Counted from the stretch's first letter, positions 36,401 through 49,520 are shown. The stretch is DNA of 64,000 nt from Siderastrea radians (GCA_964017195.1 OZ024887.1:63403811-63467810), one strand, 5' to 3'. Notes: a model not told the origin generated them from the letters alone. Numbers and translations are program-made.

Positions 36401-39400
36401 TGTTGTACGCAGTGTTATGACTTACATTGGGGCTGGTAAAATCATCAGTTTTATTGAAGCCTTTGCAATAGTACGAAAACAGGGATATTTGGTTTTCGAC
36501 TATAATCCCCTCGCGCCACAACAAGCTCAATTGTATGGTTAAACCAATGTTGACTGAGTTGGGGTAAAGGGTCATTTCACAAATCATTCTCTACGAGTAA
36601 TAGCTGTTTCGAGATTATTTCAGAAAGGAGTAGACGGCAAATTAATTAATGGTGTCGCTGGGCATTGATCAGAAGCCCTCGAGAGTTACAAACGACAAGC
36701 GGAAGAACAACTAGTACTCAGAAATCCAAAAATAGTGCAAGGCCAGGCCAACTAAGATACAAGATATGGGGGAAAATTTGACGGCCGTGCAAATTCCAAA
36801 TACGTACGGTGGGAGCAATTACTTTAAACATTTCTGGGGGAAATTGTGATATTACGATTAACAAGAACTAAAAAAATTTGCAACTGTTAATTATAGCTGA
36901 TAAATGCAACAAGTGTTGCAAAATAAATGATTGAAACAATTAAGGCTAATTGTTGTTGCTTTTTCCATACCGTGTAGAGTTGTTGGTAGTACGCGTGCCT
37001 GAAGATAAGTGGGCTGGAACAAGAGGTTGTTAGTGCGGTAGTTATTTAAAAAAATGAGGCCTCCTTTTCCAACTCATTGGCCAAAATATAAACAACCTCT
37101 TGTTCCTTTTCAGTAAGCATTAAGCTGGTTTATTGAAAATAACTGTTCAAAACAAAGAAAGGGTGCATTAAATAGTTTCTACGAATTTGGAGAAGTTGTT
37201 GCACTATTTTTTTCCCCATTTTCTCGCGATTTCAAACAAAGGGAAGGAACGCAAACATTTGAAGTCGGACAATTTTCCGTTGAATAAGGGTGCATCCTGC
37301 GCCGTTGATTTAGTGCCACATACCATACCGTTAAGCCACGGCGGCAAATACGTAGGTCAACAAATGATTAGCTTATTCATAGAATGCTAAATAATAGTTG
37401 TTGATATAATGAGAAAACAAACATCATCTACTATGGCAGACGAACGTGTTGTTATGTTGTTCACCCTTATCTCTTGCTTGATGGTGTGCCTGCGGATAAA
37501 TGTTTCATTGGTTAATCCCGGTGTGTGAGCTCGTATAGCAAATTCCCTAACAACCAAATTCCCATAGCAACAAAAAGCTTTCCAAAGACCATTCTCGACT
37601 CCAGAGCTCTTCTGGGCGTGACTTATGGGAAGTCAGAAGCGAAAGCACTGTGGTCGAGAATGTCCAAAGACGACTGTGGTATCACGGATGTCATTGAAGC
37701 ATGCGCACAAGACAGCAAAGAGGTCCGAAAAAGCCTGGGAACGCAAACCATCTTTCGTTTTTCATTCCCTAGTGTGGTCGTCAGAAAACGGTGTAAAAAC
37801 GCTAGTGTGGATGCAGATCTTTTCATGCGTTTTCGAGACAAAAAACAGACGTTTTAGTGAAAAAGCATTAATGCGGATGGAGCTCCTTTTGCATAAATGA
37901 AGGTGATAATTTAAAATTATAACGCGACGTCATTTCTATTTTTACCTTGCCTAGTGCAAGGCTGCAAGCCGTTTATCTTTGATCAGAAGAGGCCCTTAAT
38001 ACTCAAGGATAATTTTAAAAAGGAAAGGTAAAAACAACTTGTGCAATTATAGCCATCCAAAGCTTTAGTTACCTGTGATTTAAAATACCGGGATCTATGA
38101 AAAAAAAGGAATATGAAACCAACCTGTGCAATTGTGGCCATCGCCATCAAATCCCAGTTTACAACTGCAGTTGAAGGAACCAATCCTATTGAAGCATGTG
38201 GCGTGGAGAGAGCAATTGTGGGTATTTACTTCACATTCGTTTAAGTCTGGCAAAGAAAAATAGTTAGTACATTATTTTACTCTTCTTTCATGCCAATGGG
38301 ATCGGCCGATCAATTAACTAAACAAAGCTTGTCGATTTATTAAAATCAGGCAAACAAAAAAGTCAAATAGCAAAGAAAAGCAGTGAACCAAATATTTTGG
38401 AGACGGAAAAAACCCCATCGACCAGTAATTTGATAATAATATAATGACTGATCGATCGATCAGACAAACAACAATCAAACAGTCGACCAAAGTCAAGCAT
38501 TTTTTTTTTCTCACAAAAATAATTTTAAATAAGTTAAAGTTTAATTTTCATCATTTTCTCGCAGGACCTAAGATTCCGAAATCAAACGAGTCGTTAAGAT
38601 GCATTAAAAGTGTTATTTGAAAAATACACAACTGGAAAAATCAGCATCAGGGAGCAAAAATTGGAAAGTGTCGAAACCATATTTTGCAGCAAAAACGCTA
38701 TAATAGATAGCTCTCTTATGTAATTACTAAATCTGCTAACCACCATTCTCACCATTTTCACAGTATTTTCCGGTGAAGCCAGTTGGACAAATGCATTGAA
38801 ATTTGTCGTCTCCTAAGAAACTTGGTTGACATGTGGCATTCTGGGAACATGGGCTGCTGCTGCATGGATTCTAACGAAAGAAAGCTGGCTTTTAAACTCC
38901 TGAGAGTTCTAAAATAAAGCTTTGATTGATTTTGTCCTATTTAATTTAACGAAAACAGTCAAAACCACATGCAGGAATTTTCAGCTCAGAGAAGTTTATC
39001 TTGTTGTTGTGACAGATGAACTAAATTGCAAAATGTGCTAAATTTTCAAACATTTTCAAAATTAACAAACTAACCAGCACTGCTGGAATTTTTAGATCAA
39101 TCATCTTTTAAGTTCAATCAAATGCAAGTACGGGTCTGTAGCCCACGTTATAGATGGTGGCAATGTGTTTGCGTAGAAGCCTATTCCGTTTCTGCGCTTG
39201 AGTTCACAGTAGCCGCAGATCCAGGATTTTAAGCCCATGCTTCAAAGAAAATGAACAACTGACAGTATTCGTCAGCTGTAATGTATCTGCTTAACAACGT
39301 AAGGAGATATTTAGATGGCAAGTCGCCAACAAAACACAGCTTAAGATCACCAAACTAAAACTGACTGATGTATGTGTAAAATTCATTACCTTTGTAGCTC

Positions 39401-40521
39401 TGTACTTGTATCCTGTCTTACTCTTTAAACTTCCCGGATGTTGCTGCTCATCGGCATTGTTCAACTGGCACAACCACCCTTCCGCCGGAAGTAAAGGGAT
39501 CACGTTGTATGATTGACAGTTGTGCTCACGGTAACAATGAATCTCACAAGACCCCTCTCTTTCCACGGTTATATTTTTCAACACATGACCCTCTAGTGCT
39601 TTCCCAGGAATTGTGGGTAGAAATTGTTTCACAAGGCAAACATCCGTAACGGCTGTAAAATATGAAATGGTTATTTAATTTTGCCTTAGTGAACATTCAA
39701 TTTCCAAGCCTAGACGTTGTTGTAAGTGATTTTCATAAGCTGGTGTTTTGACAGTTCAACTCTTCGTTACTAATTGATAATTTCTATGCATACCATTGTT
39801 ATTAAATGTTTCTTCATTATTCTCCACAAAGACAGTTTCAGGTTTTGAAAAATGTTGATTAAAAAAAGAATTCGCATGATCTTCTTTCACTTCGGCGTCT
39901 TATCTTGTATGGTCCTATAGAAACCACGTCTTCAATTTGTGAATTTCTATAAATGATGATGGTTGTTTCTTTAAAAAATGATAATAATGTAAAGTTTTGC
40001 CTGAATATTTTTGCCAATGAATTGTTTGGACGATAGACCAGCTGAGAATCTATCTAAATCGACAAAAATATGGCCTGCTGTAATTCTGGATTGAAGGCAG
40101 AGAGTTTTCTGATACACTCAAAATAGCCTTCCAATCTGGATAGCAAGGAAAACTAATATATTTGTTTGACTGATCGAACTGGGGTAGCTCCTACAAACGA
40201 TAATTTTATCATCAAGATGAGATCTGTGACAAAACTGTTTGAGTTTGTCGCAGTCATATCTCACACTGAAATCAGATGTTTTTTAACGTTTTTATTCGAA
40301 ATGAGATTTCGAATCACATCCTAGAGTACGCGAAACATTGTTGACATGAAAGACCAAACAACACGAATTGCAAAGGACGATAAACAATTTAATCTTCGAG
40401 TTGTATAGCTCAAGTTGTGTAGCAACGTTGTGCTAAATTTTAATAAGGCGCGTCATATCTTACCTTCAGCCCATATGGAAAACAACACCAGAAATAGTTT
40501 ACACAGCAATGTTCTCTCCAT
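33474..40521 (-). CDS. Secreted PAN-EGF-EGF-fibrinogen-like protein (skeletal organic matrix protein 5 family), copy B
   Basis: Seven coding exons: 40464-40521, 39390-39652, 38753-38870, 38124-38246, 36078-36141, 34991-35123, 33474-34004. Sizes 58, 263, 118, 123, 64, 133 and 531 equal those of copy A except for one codon less in the last; phases are the same. The total is 1,290 nt (429 residues plus stop). Signal peptide MERTLLCKLFLVLFSIWAE; PAN-type domain with [18 protein letters not shown] with [14 protein letters not shown]; calcium-binding EGF starting DLNEC; fibrinogen-related C-terminus with [28 protein letters not shown] and DGTNSCGN. Changes between the copies are mostly substitutions that keep all cysteines, so both look functional. 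Same strand and order show a direct tandem duplication. Confidence 0.9.
38034..38060 (-). pseudogene. Tiny partial duplicate of the EGF exon end in copy B
   Basis: CAACTTGTGCAATTATAGCC repeats, with changes, the end of the calcium-binding EGF exon and its donor (CAACCTGTGCAATTGTGGCC at 38120-38139), about 85 bp away. Confidence 0.45.
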
Positions 40522-41718
40522 GAGTTAACAGCTGCATGACTGGTGTAATATTACGATTCTGTGCCGATCAGCGTCGATGGACGACGCTTCCGTAGTACTG
40601 ATACGTTAATTTAACTCCTGGTTCTAATTTTATGCACTGTAGTTCAGATGCTCCCTGGGTGGCGTGATGCCGCTTTTAGGTTCATTTGTTTAGATTTGAT
40701 GTTAGGACAAAGATTACATTTGTTCAACTGGAAAACGTTTTCCTTTTCCTAAGCTCTATTCTCGTTTATCGATACACAGGGACCGAAACAAAAGAAACAG
40801 TGACCTACACGGAAACCAAACCAGAAAAAAAACAAGAAACACACAATGTTAAGACCGTTATGTATCTATGCATGCCGACAGAGCCCGGAAACACATGTTC
40901 TTCCAAACTTTTTCGAGTGTTTCTATTTATTCTAAATAAACTCGGAAGATCTTTCTAGAATAAGGCTCATTTAAATTAACTGTGCCTCCCGCCGGTATAG
41001 TCAGTTATAGAAAACGGGGTCGTCGTCAAACAACAGTGTGGCATCCCGTACTGAAGGCTATTTTCTAACACATTTTATTTTGGGCAGCTTTATTCTTGGT
41101 CTTCATCAATATGATAAAATTGGTTTGCTTAAATGACAAAGTTTCAGAAAAAGAAGGGGGGGTTAAACTGTAGACTAAAATTGAAAGAAACAGCTAGAAC
41201 AATTCTGGTTCTCGAGTATTCTTCAGAACAAAGAAAACGAGAAATAATATGCAGAAAATTACAAGACTTGGTATGCTTCCGTCATGTTGGTTAGTGTAAA
41301 GTCCCTCTAAAGTGCAAGAAATAAACCTTAACCACGTAAATGAAATTTATCAGTATTCCCAGGTTCTCTTCAAAATTGATGACATGACATTTTTAGAACA
41401 ATATTATACAACAAAATCGAAAATTAACTGGAAATTTCATAGTTTTATGGCATTTTGGGAATTGCTGTGCTTTCGAGCTGGCACGAATTTGATAAAATTT
41501 CAAAACGTTTTATTTCTAAGGCAAAGCAAAATGCTGACGTGGGATTTTCTTTGACCGATTTTTCCCATGGTGTGTTAGAAATGAAAATCAGAGATAAAAA
41601 CATGAAACATGGTATAGAGTTAATGACGAACCATTGCAAATAAATGCCTGCCAAGGACTTGTCTCTATGTCAATGAATATGGATTCTGAGTTTTTTATAT
41701 GCACAACCTTGGATTTTG
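40522..41718. other. Promoter side of copy B and intergenic spacer
   Basis: No gene recognised. Short plus-strand frames (40686-40958, 41312-41554) have no family signature. AT-rich. Confidence 0.4.
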
Positions 41719-41842
41719 TACGCTGGGTGCCAGAGGCTTTCTCGCGGTCATAATACGCGCGTCTTATGTTTCTTTTGTCGGCCTTCGGCCGACAAGTCTT
41801 CTCGCCAAGCGTGCCGCGAGAGAGCCTCTGGTACCAAGGGTA
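41719..41842. mobile_element. Short MITE with 9-bp target duplication
   Basis: The ends TACGCTGGGTGCCAGAGGC and (inverted) TACCCTTGGTACCAGAGGC continue as TTTCTCGCGG/TCTCTCGCGG. TGGATTTTG flanks it on both sides (41710-41718 and 41843-41851). A central GTCGGCCTTCGGCCGAC palindrome makes the whole 124 bp hairpin-forming. Confidence 0.75.
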
Positions 41843-41976
41843 TGGATTTTGCAATTTGGGTTGTGACAATTGATATCAAGAATATTTCTGTTGGAAATTA
41901 ATCGTTGGGTTCCAAAACCGTGCCGATCTCAAAAACCCACAAGTAGAGCTCAGACTTTTTTCTTTTTTTTTCTTTT

Positions 41977-42998
41977 TTAACCGACGAAGTCGAGTTAGAG
42001 CAGTCATCTCAAGAGGGTCGACTGGTTTGGTCGGTCAAAATACGTCGTGTAAGGCTCACAAGGTGTGTATTTCGCTATGGCCCACGGGATGGGATGACGT
42101 ATTCTGCAGTTAAGCCCATCGATTAGTACACACACGCACGCACGATAGGACAAGGGTCCACATAAAAAGTATCGTAGGTATAGAAGGACACTTCCGCCGA
42201 GCAGTGTTGGCTTTGACCGGACTGAAATATCTGTGCAATACTAGTGAAAGAAAGCAAGGAGGACTGATAATAACAGGAGGTGAAGTCCAGTGGCACTGTT
42301 GATGCTGGGGGGACCAAAGTGTTGCTGAGACATCGTAAGGATAGAATCGTTCTCAGTAAAGATTATGAAAGGAAAATTCTGGTGTATGTTGTTGTGGTTA
42401 TGTTTATTACTTGAAAATGTCTAGCTGCCAACGTTAAGAAAGGTTATTGGCAGGTGGGAAATGAATTACGACACGGGGCTGGATCTTCTTGGATAGTATA
42501 CTATAAGCGGCACAGAAGGATATACCAGTTAGCCTTTTTAATTTTTCTGCTTTACTTTTGATTTTGAGCCGATTTGTTCGATTTTAGAGTTCGAGACACT
42601 GACTTGCTGACTGCGGAAGAGGAAACCAGATTTTACGATTACGTCATAAGACATGCTTTAACGTGTTTGAGATAAAGCGACGACTTCGCTTTTTACTAAT
42701 TTCTCCAGATCGATAATCATGTTTGTATAGTGCCATATTCACAACAGTGTATAAATGCTTCGCTTACAACTCTTGATAACGGCATGTTCAGTTGTGGACA
42801 AAATTTATCTTTAAATTTTAAGATAAATGAGCTGAGTCATCCGATTTTAAACATTACGTCATTCGGTAACGCAAAAGACAAAATACTGTCACAATTTTCG
42901 TCACGCCGGTTAGCACGTTGAGATTCTGACGATGTGTTTGTCTTTATCGATAATCATGTTTTTATAGCGCCCTATTCACAACAGTATATAAATACATT
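41977..42998. repeat. Repeat unit A, first copy, with two TATA/CRE-like promoter segments
   Basis: Starts TTAACCGACGAAGTCGAGTT, which recurs at 44657. Two sub-units about 237 bp apart carry TTCACAACAG followed by TATAAAT (42750) and TATATAAAT (42985). Between them lies TTACGTCA (42854), a CRE/ATF-type site. No open frame of note. Nature unknown. Confidence 0.6.
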
Positions 42999-43254
42999 AA
43001 ATGACAAACGAAGCAGCAAGGCTGATCTGACTACGTAGAAAGATTTGACTCTGCAAGACATCAACACGACACTAATAGAACTTTAACAGAGCAGGGTTGC
43101 AGCCGTAGACAGCTGTTTCGTTCTAAGTAGAGCGAAACAGCTGTCTACGGCTGCAACCCTGCTCTGTTAAAGTTCTATTAGTGTCGTGTTGATGTCTTGC
43201 AGAGTCAAATCTTTCTACGTAGTCAGATCAGCCTTGCTGCTTCGTTTGTCATTT
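42999..43254. repeat. Perfect 256-bp palindrome directly downstream of a TATA box
   Basis: Arms of about 122 bp appear identical base for base: the left arm begins AAATGACAAACGAAGCAGCA and ends CAGCTGTTTCG, and the right arm is its exact reverse complement. The centre is only about a dozen bases. A TATATAAAT box ends six bases before the left arm. Confidence 0.85.
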
Positions 43255-43645
43255 GAGTATTTCTTTGGCTGATTAGGTCTGGTTTACTAGATCCTACGTA
43301 CACGTGCAGCATTTTCGTTTGCGGTCCTTTGCTGATATTGTTCTATTATAAATACATTGCTCACAACTCTTGGTAAAAGCATGTTCAGTTGGGGACAAAT
43401 GTATATCAGCATTTAATTTTTTAGTTTAATTCAACAAAATTAAATATTCAAAGCGATAAGACAGATGAGCTGAGTCATCAGATTTTAAACACAGCGTCAT
43501 TCGGTAACGCAAAGGGCAAAATACTGTCAAAATTTTCGTTACGCCAGTTAGCACGTTGAACCAAGTAAAAACATTTGTCGAGGGTGGAGTGGGTCAAAAC
43601 GACTGGTAAATGCCTATAATGCGCTTTCTTGTAACCATAGGAAGC

Positions 43646-44090
43646 CCAAGCATAATATTTGAATATCATTAAAAATGGCGTTTCAAAATATAAGACTTTG
43701 TATGGGATTTCGAAGCGAACATTTTGAGCAATACATAACAACGAACTAACTGAATAAAGTTCATGAAACATTACATGATGTTGTTTGCTATCCTTACAAA
43801 GCATTTGGAGCAATGTTAGGTCCATTTACTTTACTGTGTTAGTACGTGTATAATACACTGACCTTGTCAATGTATTATACATGTACTAATACACAGTAAA
43901 GTAAATGGACCTAAAATTGCTCAAAATACGTTGTAAGGATAGCAAACAACACCATGTAATGTTTCATGAACTTTATTCAGTTAGTTTGCTGTTATGTATT
44001 GCTCAAAATGTTCGCTTCGAAATCCCATACAAAGTCTTATATTTTGAAACGCCATTTTTAATGTATTCAAATATTATGCTTGGGTGTCCT
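43646..44090. repeat. Second large inverted repeat (~215-bp arms)
   Basis: The left arm (43646-43858) and right arm (43876-44090) mirror each other with some changes: GTAAAGTAAATGGACC, TTCATGAACTTTATTCAGTT and CGAAATCCCATACAAAGTCT occur on opposite strands. Both arms have the same apparent reading frame in mirror image, so neither frame is likely to be a gene. Confidence 0.8.
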
Positions 44091-44149
44091 GTGTTGTAAC
44101 CTGTACGATAGAGCATAGCAATGATTTATTTCGTATTTGCATTCACAAT

Positions 44150-44650
44150 TTGGCTTAAGGAGCCCTTGACATGATTAAAGGAAACTGTGCACAAAGCGTG
44201 GTTCCCAGGTATGGGGAAAAGTTCAATTCTTTTGGGCTGTTACGGTGCCCATACTGATCAATCGTGAAGATGTGGTTACTTTTATATTGGGAAATTTGTC
44301 GCCCATGTTTTTGAAATGCGTCTGTTTTGAGAATTTTTGTTCCGGGTTTTAAGGAAGACCGACCAAAAGACAGCGAAAATGATCTTGAGTGAAGAATGCA
44401 TGTGGTCATGGATGTAATCTGTGGAGCTATGTTTGGTGAGGAGAGGGTGAATAATTCAGTTGACCTCCTTTCCAGGGTATTGGTCTCCTTTTCAGTTGGT
44501 CAAATTTAAGCGTTAGCTACAGTTACACACTTTTACTGCAACTTGCTGTTACAGATGCTTGAATGTTATTGAAGCTGCAGTAACGCACGGCTCGCTTGCT
44601 TTCTTTTCGAGACGAACCAACACTTCGTCGTTTCTGCACGCATTGCGGGC
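44150..44650. repeat. Repeat unit B, first copy
   Basis: GAAACTGTGCACAAAGCGTG and the following ~480 bp recur at 46005-46500. Contains GACGAACCAACACTTCGTCG, itself a short inverted repeat. No coding support. Confidence 0.65.
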
Positions 44651-44656
44651 CTGTGT

Positions 44657-45990
44657 TTAACCGACGAAGTCGAGTTAGAGCAGTCGTGACAAGAGGGTCG
44701 ACTGGTTTGGTCGGTCAAAATACGTCGTGTAAGGCTCACAAGGTGTGTATTTCGCTATGGCCGATGGGATGGGATGACGTGAGAACAAGAGCGGACGAGT
44801 CTATTTTGAATTGGCAGGTCAAGAAAGGTGACGGAGGCTTGGTGGAAGATTTGCTTCGACTGTGTTGTAGTATAATTTTGTGCTGACCGCTGAACATATA
44901 GAGAAGAAGTTGTACACAGACATCGATTAGTACACGCACACACGCACGATAGGACAAGGGTCCACATAAAAAGTATCGTAGGTATAGAAGCACACGTCCG
45001 TCGAGCAGTGTTGGCTTTGGCCGGACTGAAATATCTGTGCAATACTAGTGAAAGAAAGCAAGGAGGACTGATAATAACAGGAGGTGAAGTCCAGTGGCAC
45101 TGTTGATGCTGGTGGGACCAAAGTGTTGCTGAGACATCGTAAGGATAGAATCTTTCACAGTAAATGTTATGAGAGGAAAATTCTGGTGTATGTTGTTGTG
45201 GTTATGTTTAATACTTGGAAAGTATCTAGCTGCCAACGTTAAGAAAGGTTATTCGCAGGTGGGAAATGAATTACTACACAGGGCTGGATCTTCTTGGATA
45301 GTATAAGCGGCACAGAAGGATATACCAGTTAGTCTTTTTAATTTTTCTGCTTTAGTTTTGATTTTGAACCGATTTGTTCGACTTTAGAGTTCGAGACACT
45401 GACTTGCTGACTCCGGAAGAGCAGACCGGATTTAACGATTACGTCATAAAACATGCTTTAACGTGTTTGAGATAAACCGACGACTTTGCCTTTTTACTAA
45501 TTTCTCCTGATTCTGACGGTGTGTTTGTCTTAATCGATAATCTGTTTTTATAGTGCCAGATTCACAACAGTATATAAATACATAGCTCACAACTCTCGGA
45601 AACGGCATGTTCAGTTGTGGACAAAATTTATTTTTAAATTTTAATTTTAATTCAACAAATTATTCAAAGTGATAAGACAGATGAGCTGAGTCATCAGTTT
45701 TTAAACATTACGTCATTCGGTAACGCAAAAGACAAAATACTGTCACAATTTTCGTCACGCCGGTTAGCACGTTGAGATTCTGACGATGTGTTTGTCTTTA
45801 ACGATAATCATGTTTTTATAGTACCCTTTTCACAACAGTATATAAATATATCCCTCACAACTCTCGGTAAAAGCATGTTCAGTTGTGGATAAATTTGTAT
45901 CGACATTTAATTTTTTAGTTTCATTCAACACAATTAAATATACAAAGCGATAAGACAGATGAGCTGAGTCATTAGATTTTAAACATTACG
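44657..45990. repeat. Repeat unit A, second copy
   Basis: Nearly the same as 41977-42998, with an extra ~130 bp after the shared start and two more TATATAAATA boxes (45571 and 45839) about 270 bp apart; TTACGTCA at 45708. The palindromes found beside the first copy are absent here. Confidence 0.65.
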
Positions 45991-46004
45991 TCATTCGCCC
46001 ATGG

Positions 46005-46500
46005 CATGATTAAAGGAAACTGTGCACAAAGCGTGGTTCCCAGGCGTGGGAAAAAGTTCAATTCTTTTGGGCTGTTACAGTGCCCATGCTGATCAATCGT
46101 AAAGATGTGGTTACTTTTATATTGGGAAATTTATCACCCGTTTTTTGAAATGCGTCTGTTTTGAGAATTGTGATGGCTTTTTTGTTCAGGGTTTTGAGGA
46201 AGGCCGACCAAAAGACAGCGAAAAATGATCTTGTGTGAAGAATGCATGAGGTCATGGGCGTAGTCTGTGGGGCTATGTTTGGTGAGGAGAGGGTGAATAA
46301 TTCAGTTGACCTCCTTTCCAGGGTATTGTTCGCTTTTTCAGTTGGTCAAATTTCAGCGTTAGTTACAGTTACGCACTTTTGCTGCAACTTGCTGTTACAG
46401 ATGCTTGAATGTTATTGAACCTGCAGTCACGCACGCCTCGCTTGCTTTCTTTTTGAGACGAACCAACACTTCGTCGGTTCTGCACGCATTGCGGGCCTAT
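46005..46500. repeat. Repeat unit B, second copy
   Basis: Matches 44150-44650 with scattered differences, so the A+B block was duplicated as a whole after B, or the array arose by unequal exchange. Confidence 0.65.
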
Positions 46501-49500
46501 GTTTTTTTTAAGGAAGCACGATTTCGGAAGGGTGAATAACCCGAAAAACCATAAAACCGAGCGCGAGGGCCCACCACCGTAACCGGAAATGAAAAGCGAA
46601 GAACTTTTGAGAAAATCTAAGCCACTAGTCATTCATGATCAGCGAGAATCTGTAGAAGTCACTGAAAAGTACTTTTCCTAAATAATTAACATGCAATGGG
46701 CTACTGGGAACCCCGGTTCGCATGTTAGACAAACTGTAAGATGCTTCTTAGGTACATAATTAGCATATTAGACGTTGTGTGACCTCACGTGACCTGGAAT
46801 AAGTCAATCAAGAACTTAACTAGGAAGTGCTGAGTGTGGTGTAGGGTATGGAGCATACAACGTGTGGTGAGATGATTACATAATAATTCCGAGTTCCAAT
46901 ATCGATTGTATTGAGTCTAGATCTTTCAGATAACGAAAATTGTGGAGAACAGTTTCGAGAATAAATTGTTCAAAATGACATTTAATGAACGTCTTGCCCC
47001 AGAATCTCTCTCTGAGGGGACCTCACTAAAGGTCGTCCAAGGAGCCGCTTCAGAGCATCCTGAAACAGCTGGTCCCTGAATAGTTTCAACAACAATCCAG
47101 GCAATAAGTAGGATATAAAAACAGTCACCTTCACCTAGAGAGGCAAAAATACGGCGTATTAAAACAGAGGCATGCATGAAGGAAAATGCGGGTCCAACAT
47201 GCGTGTTTTCCAGGCAAGACTGAGAGGTCAACAGGCTGGTTCGCTATAGTAACTGTGGGGATGCCAGAAGTCTTTGATGACTTGTATAATCAGTATAATG
47301 GACGAGAAACCACACAAAATATAACATTAAGCTTCGTCCTGCTTCAAATAAGTCGTTGAGGCGACTAGGGCGGTTTTCTAGCCCCCTCTCTTCCCTCCCT
47401 GGATGGGATGCTAGGCCATCCGTAGCGCTGTACCGAGGACGTCAACGGATTTTTAATAAGGGCACGTTTCGGAGTACAGAGGACCTGAGCAGAGAAAAAC
47501 AACGTATTAATTAAAAGAGCATCGGGACTTGAACGCTCGAATTTCTCATAGCTTGACTACTGACACTGACTACTACGCCTTTGCATTCGTTAAACCACTT
47601 GCGGCAAGGCAATTCTGTGGTCTCAAATAAAATTTATTTAATATAACTTTATGGGTCATATTATACAATCATTGAAAAACACGGTCCGAAAAGCACGTAC
47701 GCTCGCACCCTAACGCCTTTTATTTTCGCCCCCTCTCCAATTTTGTTATATTTGCGCACCGCCAAACTAGGATCCCTCGAATTCTTGAAACCAACAAGAA
47801 TTAATCCAAGGATCCTCAAATTTGGGGTGGTAATGTACCCTACCCATCACCGATGAAGATTTGCTTGGAGCTACACGTGTGGATTTGACGATCTATTTCT
47901 TGTACTTTCAAGCCTTGCGTTTTCCTCAGTTTTGTATGCGGCTTAACAAATACAGCTTAAATTTTACCTGCGAAAATTTAGCCGGCCAATTCAGTTTACG
48001 TAGCTTGAGCGAATTCTAAACCTTGCGAAAAAGAAGGTTATTTATATCTGTACATCAGGAAACTCGACACAAATAGAGAGTTTCGTGTTTTGTGACCATT
48101 TTAATCACTCCTCTCGGATATAAAAAATCGGCACTGTCTCTAGCCACTGGGGAAACTTTCTTCTGAGTGCATGAATGACTGGTTGAAAAACCACCTCAGC
48201 GAAAACGGTACTATTTTGTCAGGTGCGAGCTATTTAAAAGGATATTTGTTTGTTTTGTGGACCATATGTTGGTGTAAACCTCACTGACACGATGGCTTTG
48301 TCTAAGATTAATTAAAGTTCTACGCTTAAGCAATCTAGTCATCGTACGTGTCTCTCAAAGTCGCGCTCTTTAATCCATGTTTTCATCTTTGTTGCGAGGC
48401 ATGCCAGGATGTGTTTCGTTCAAATTACCCATGATAAGAATGACTGAGAAAGAAACCTGTCCATGAAATTATTAGTATCAGAAATAAATAAAATTCAAAC
48501 AATATGTTGGCTAAACGAAAAAAAAAAAACAGCATGGTTCTATGTGTGCCATTTGTGTTAACCTTTAGAAAAGAAATGTGACTCCGCTAAAGACAAAAGA
48601 AACAGCCATTTATTATTATTTGAGGGCCTTTTTTGCAATACTCTTTACAAGAATTTTACTTTTTTATTTAAGTCCCATCATCGCATTTCTCACTAAGTAG
48701 TGGAATGGCTCTCGAATCGCTCACACAGTTTAAGCTATGAGCCGAGGGGGGGAAAGAATCGTGCGGAATGACTTGCCGAATTTCTTGTTCAAAAACGCAC
48801 GAGATAAACAGAGAATAAAGATAATTGAAGGGGTCACTGGTCGAAATAATAGCCTCAACAGCTAGTTCAGTTAGTTTTTTTAATTAATTATTATTCTGGT
48901 ATTGAAACAATACGCTTATACCTCTTATACTAATAAAAAATAATTTTCCAGCTTTCTGAACTGTTTCACTGTACGTCTATAACTGTCCTCCACCTTCAGG
49001 ATTTTTTGGAAAAAAAAAAAGGGCTATTACCTAAATCATTTTCTTTCAAAAGGTCTTTAATTCTAATTGCTTGCTCAAGGCTAAACTTAATGCCCTTAAA
49101 AACCACTTAAAATGGTTATAACAACAGAATAATTATTGTTTACATTTTAAGCTTTAAAAACATGACAAAATAATTTAAAAATCGCACTAGCAATAAAATC
49201 TGTTTCTGTGGTAACAAAACGATTGAAAATGGCTGAATAGATCGTTGAACAAAGGGACATATTTAAGACAAAAAGGGATCGATTCACTCGAATAATTATT
49301 TTTCAAGTTGTCAAAAGCCTTTTGTGTAACAAGCGGGTAGTTGCGTCAATGCCAGGGCAGATGTGTAGTGTATCTGAGCCATCTTAGCGCTGTTATAATT
49401 ACAGACCTAAATTACTTGAACGGGTATCTATCACGTCATATGTTAGATTTAATGGCTCGTGTAGGTTATACCGACAGGTCATAACGATGCGTAATTGCTT

Positions 49501-49520
49501 TCCTGTTTCCCCATTAATGT
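46501..49520. other. Intergenic, upstream of the homeobox gene
   Basis: No gene recognised. A minus-strand frame at 46926-47231 has no domain. At about 47505-47610 a GTTCAAGTCCC B-box-like motif with an upstream AGTGGTTTAACG on the minus strand hints at a degraded tRNA-derived repeat. The rest is AT-rich and may hold regulatory sequence. Confidence 0.35.

Noticed and set aside
36138..36587. 149-residue open frame on the minus strand
   Set aside because: It overlaps the acceptor side of exon 5 of copy B only at its edge and otherwise lies in intron; no family resemblance.
38446..38520. Repeated GATCGATCGATC as a possible CRISPR-like or protein-binding array
   Set aside because: Too short, no spacers, and cnidarian nuclear DNA has no CRISPR arrays; simple sequence.
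43478..44099. Two similar proteins starting MDLTLLQM and MDLKLLKI
   Set aside because: They are mirror images from the two arms of an inverted repeat, with no splice or family support.
47505..47610. Possible serine-type tRNA gene on the minus strand
   Set aside because: A and B boxes are suggested, but no acceptor stem closes and the arms do not pair; at most a degraded tRNA-derived repeat.
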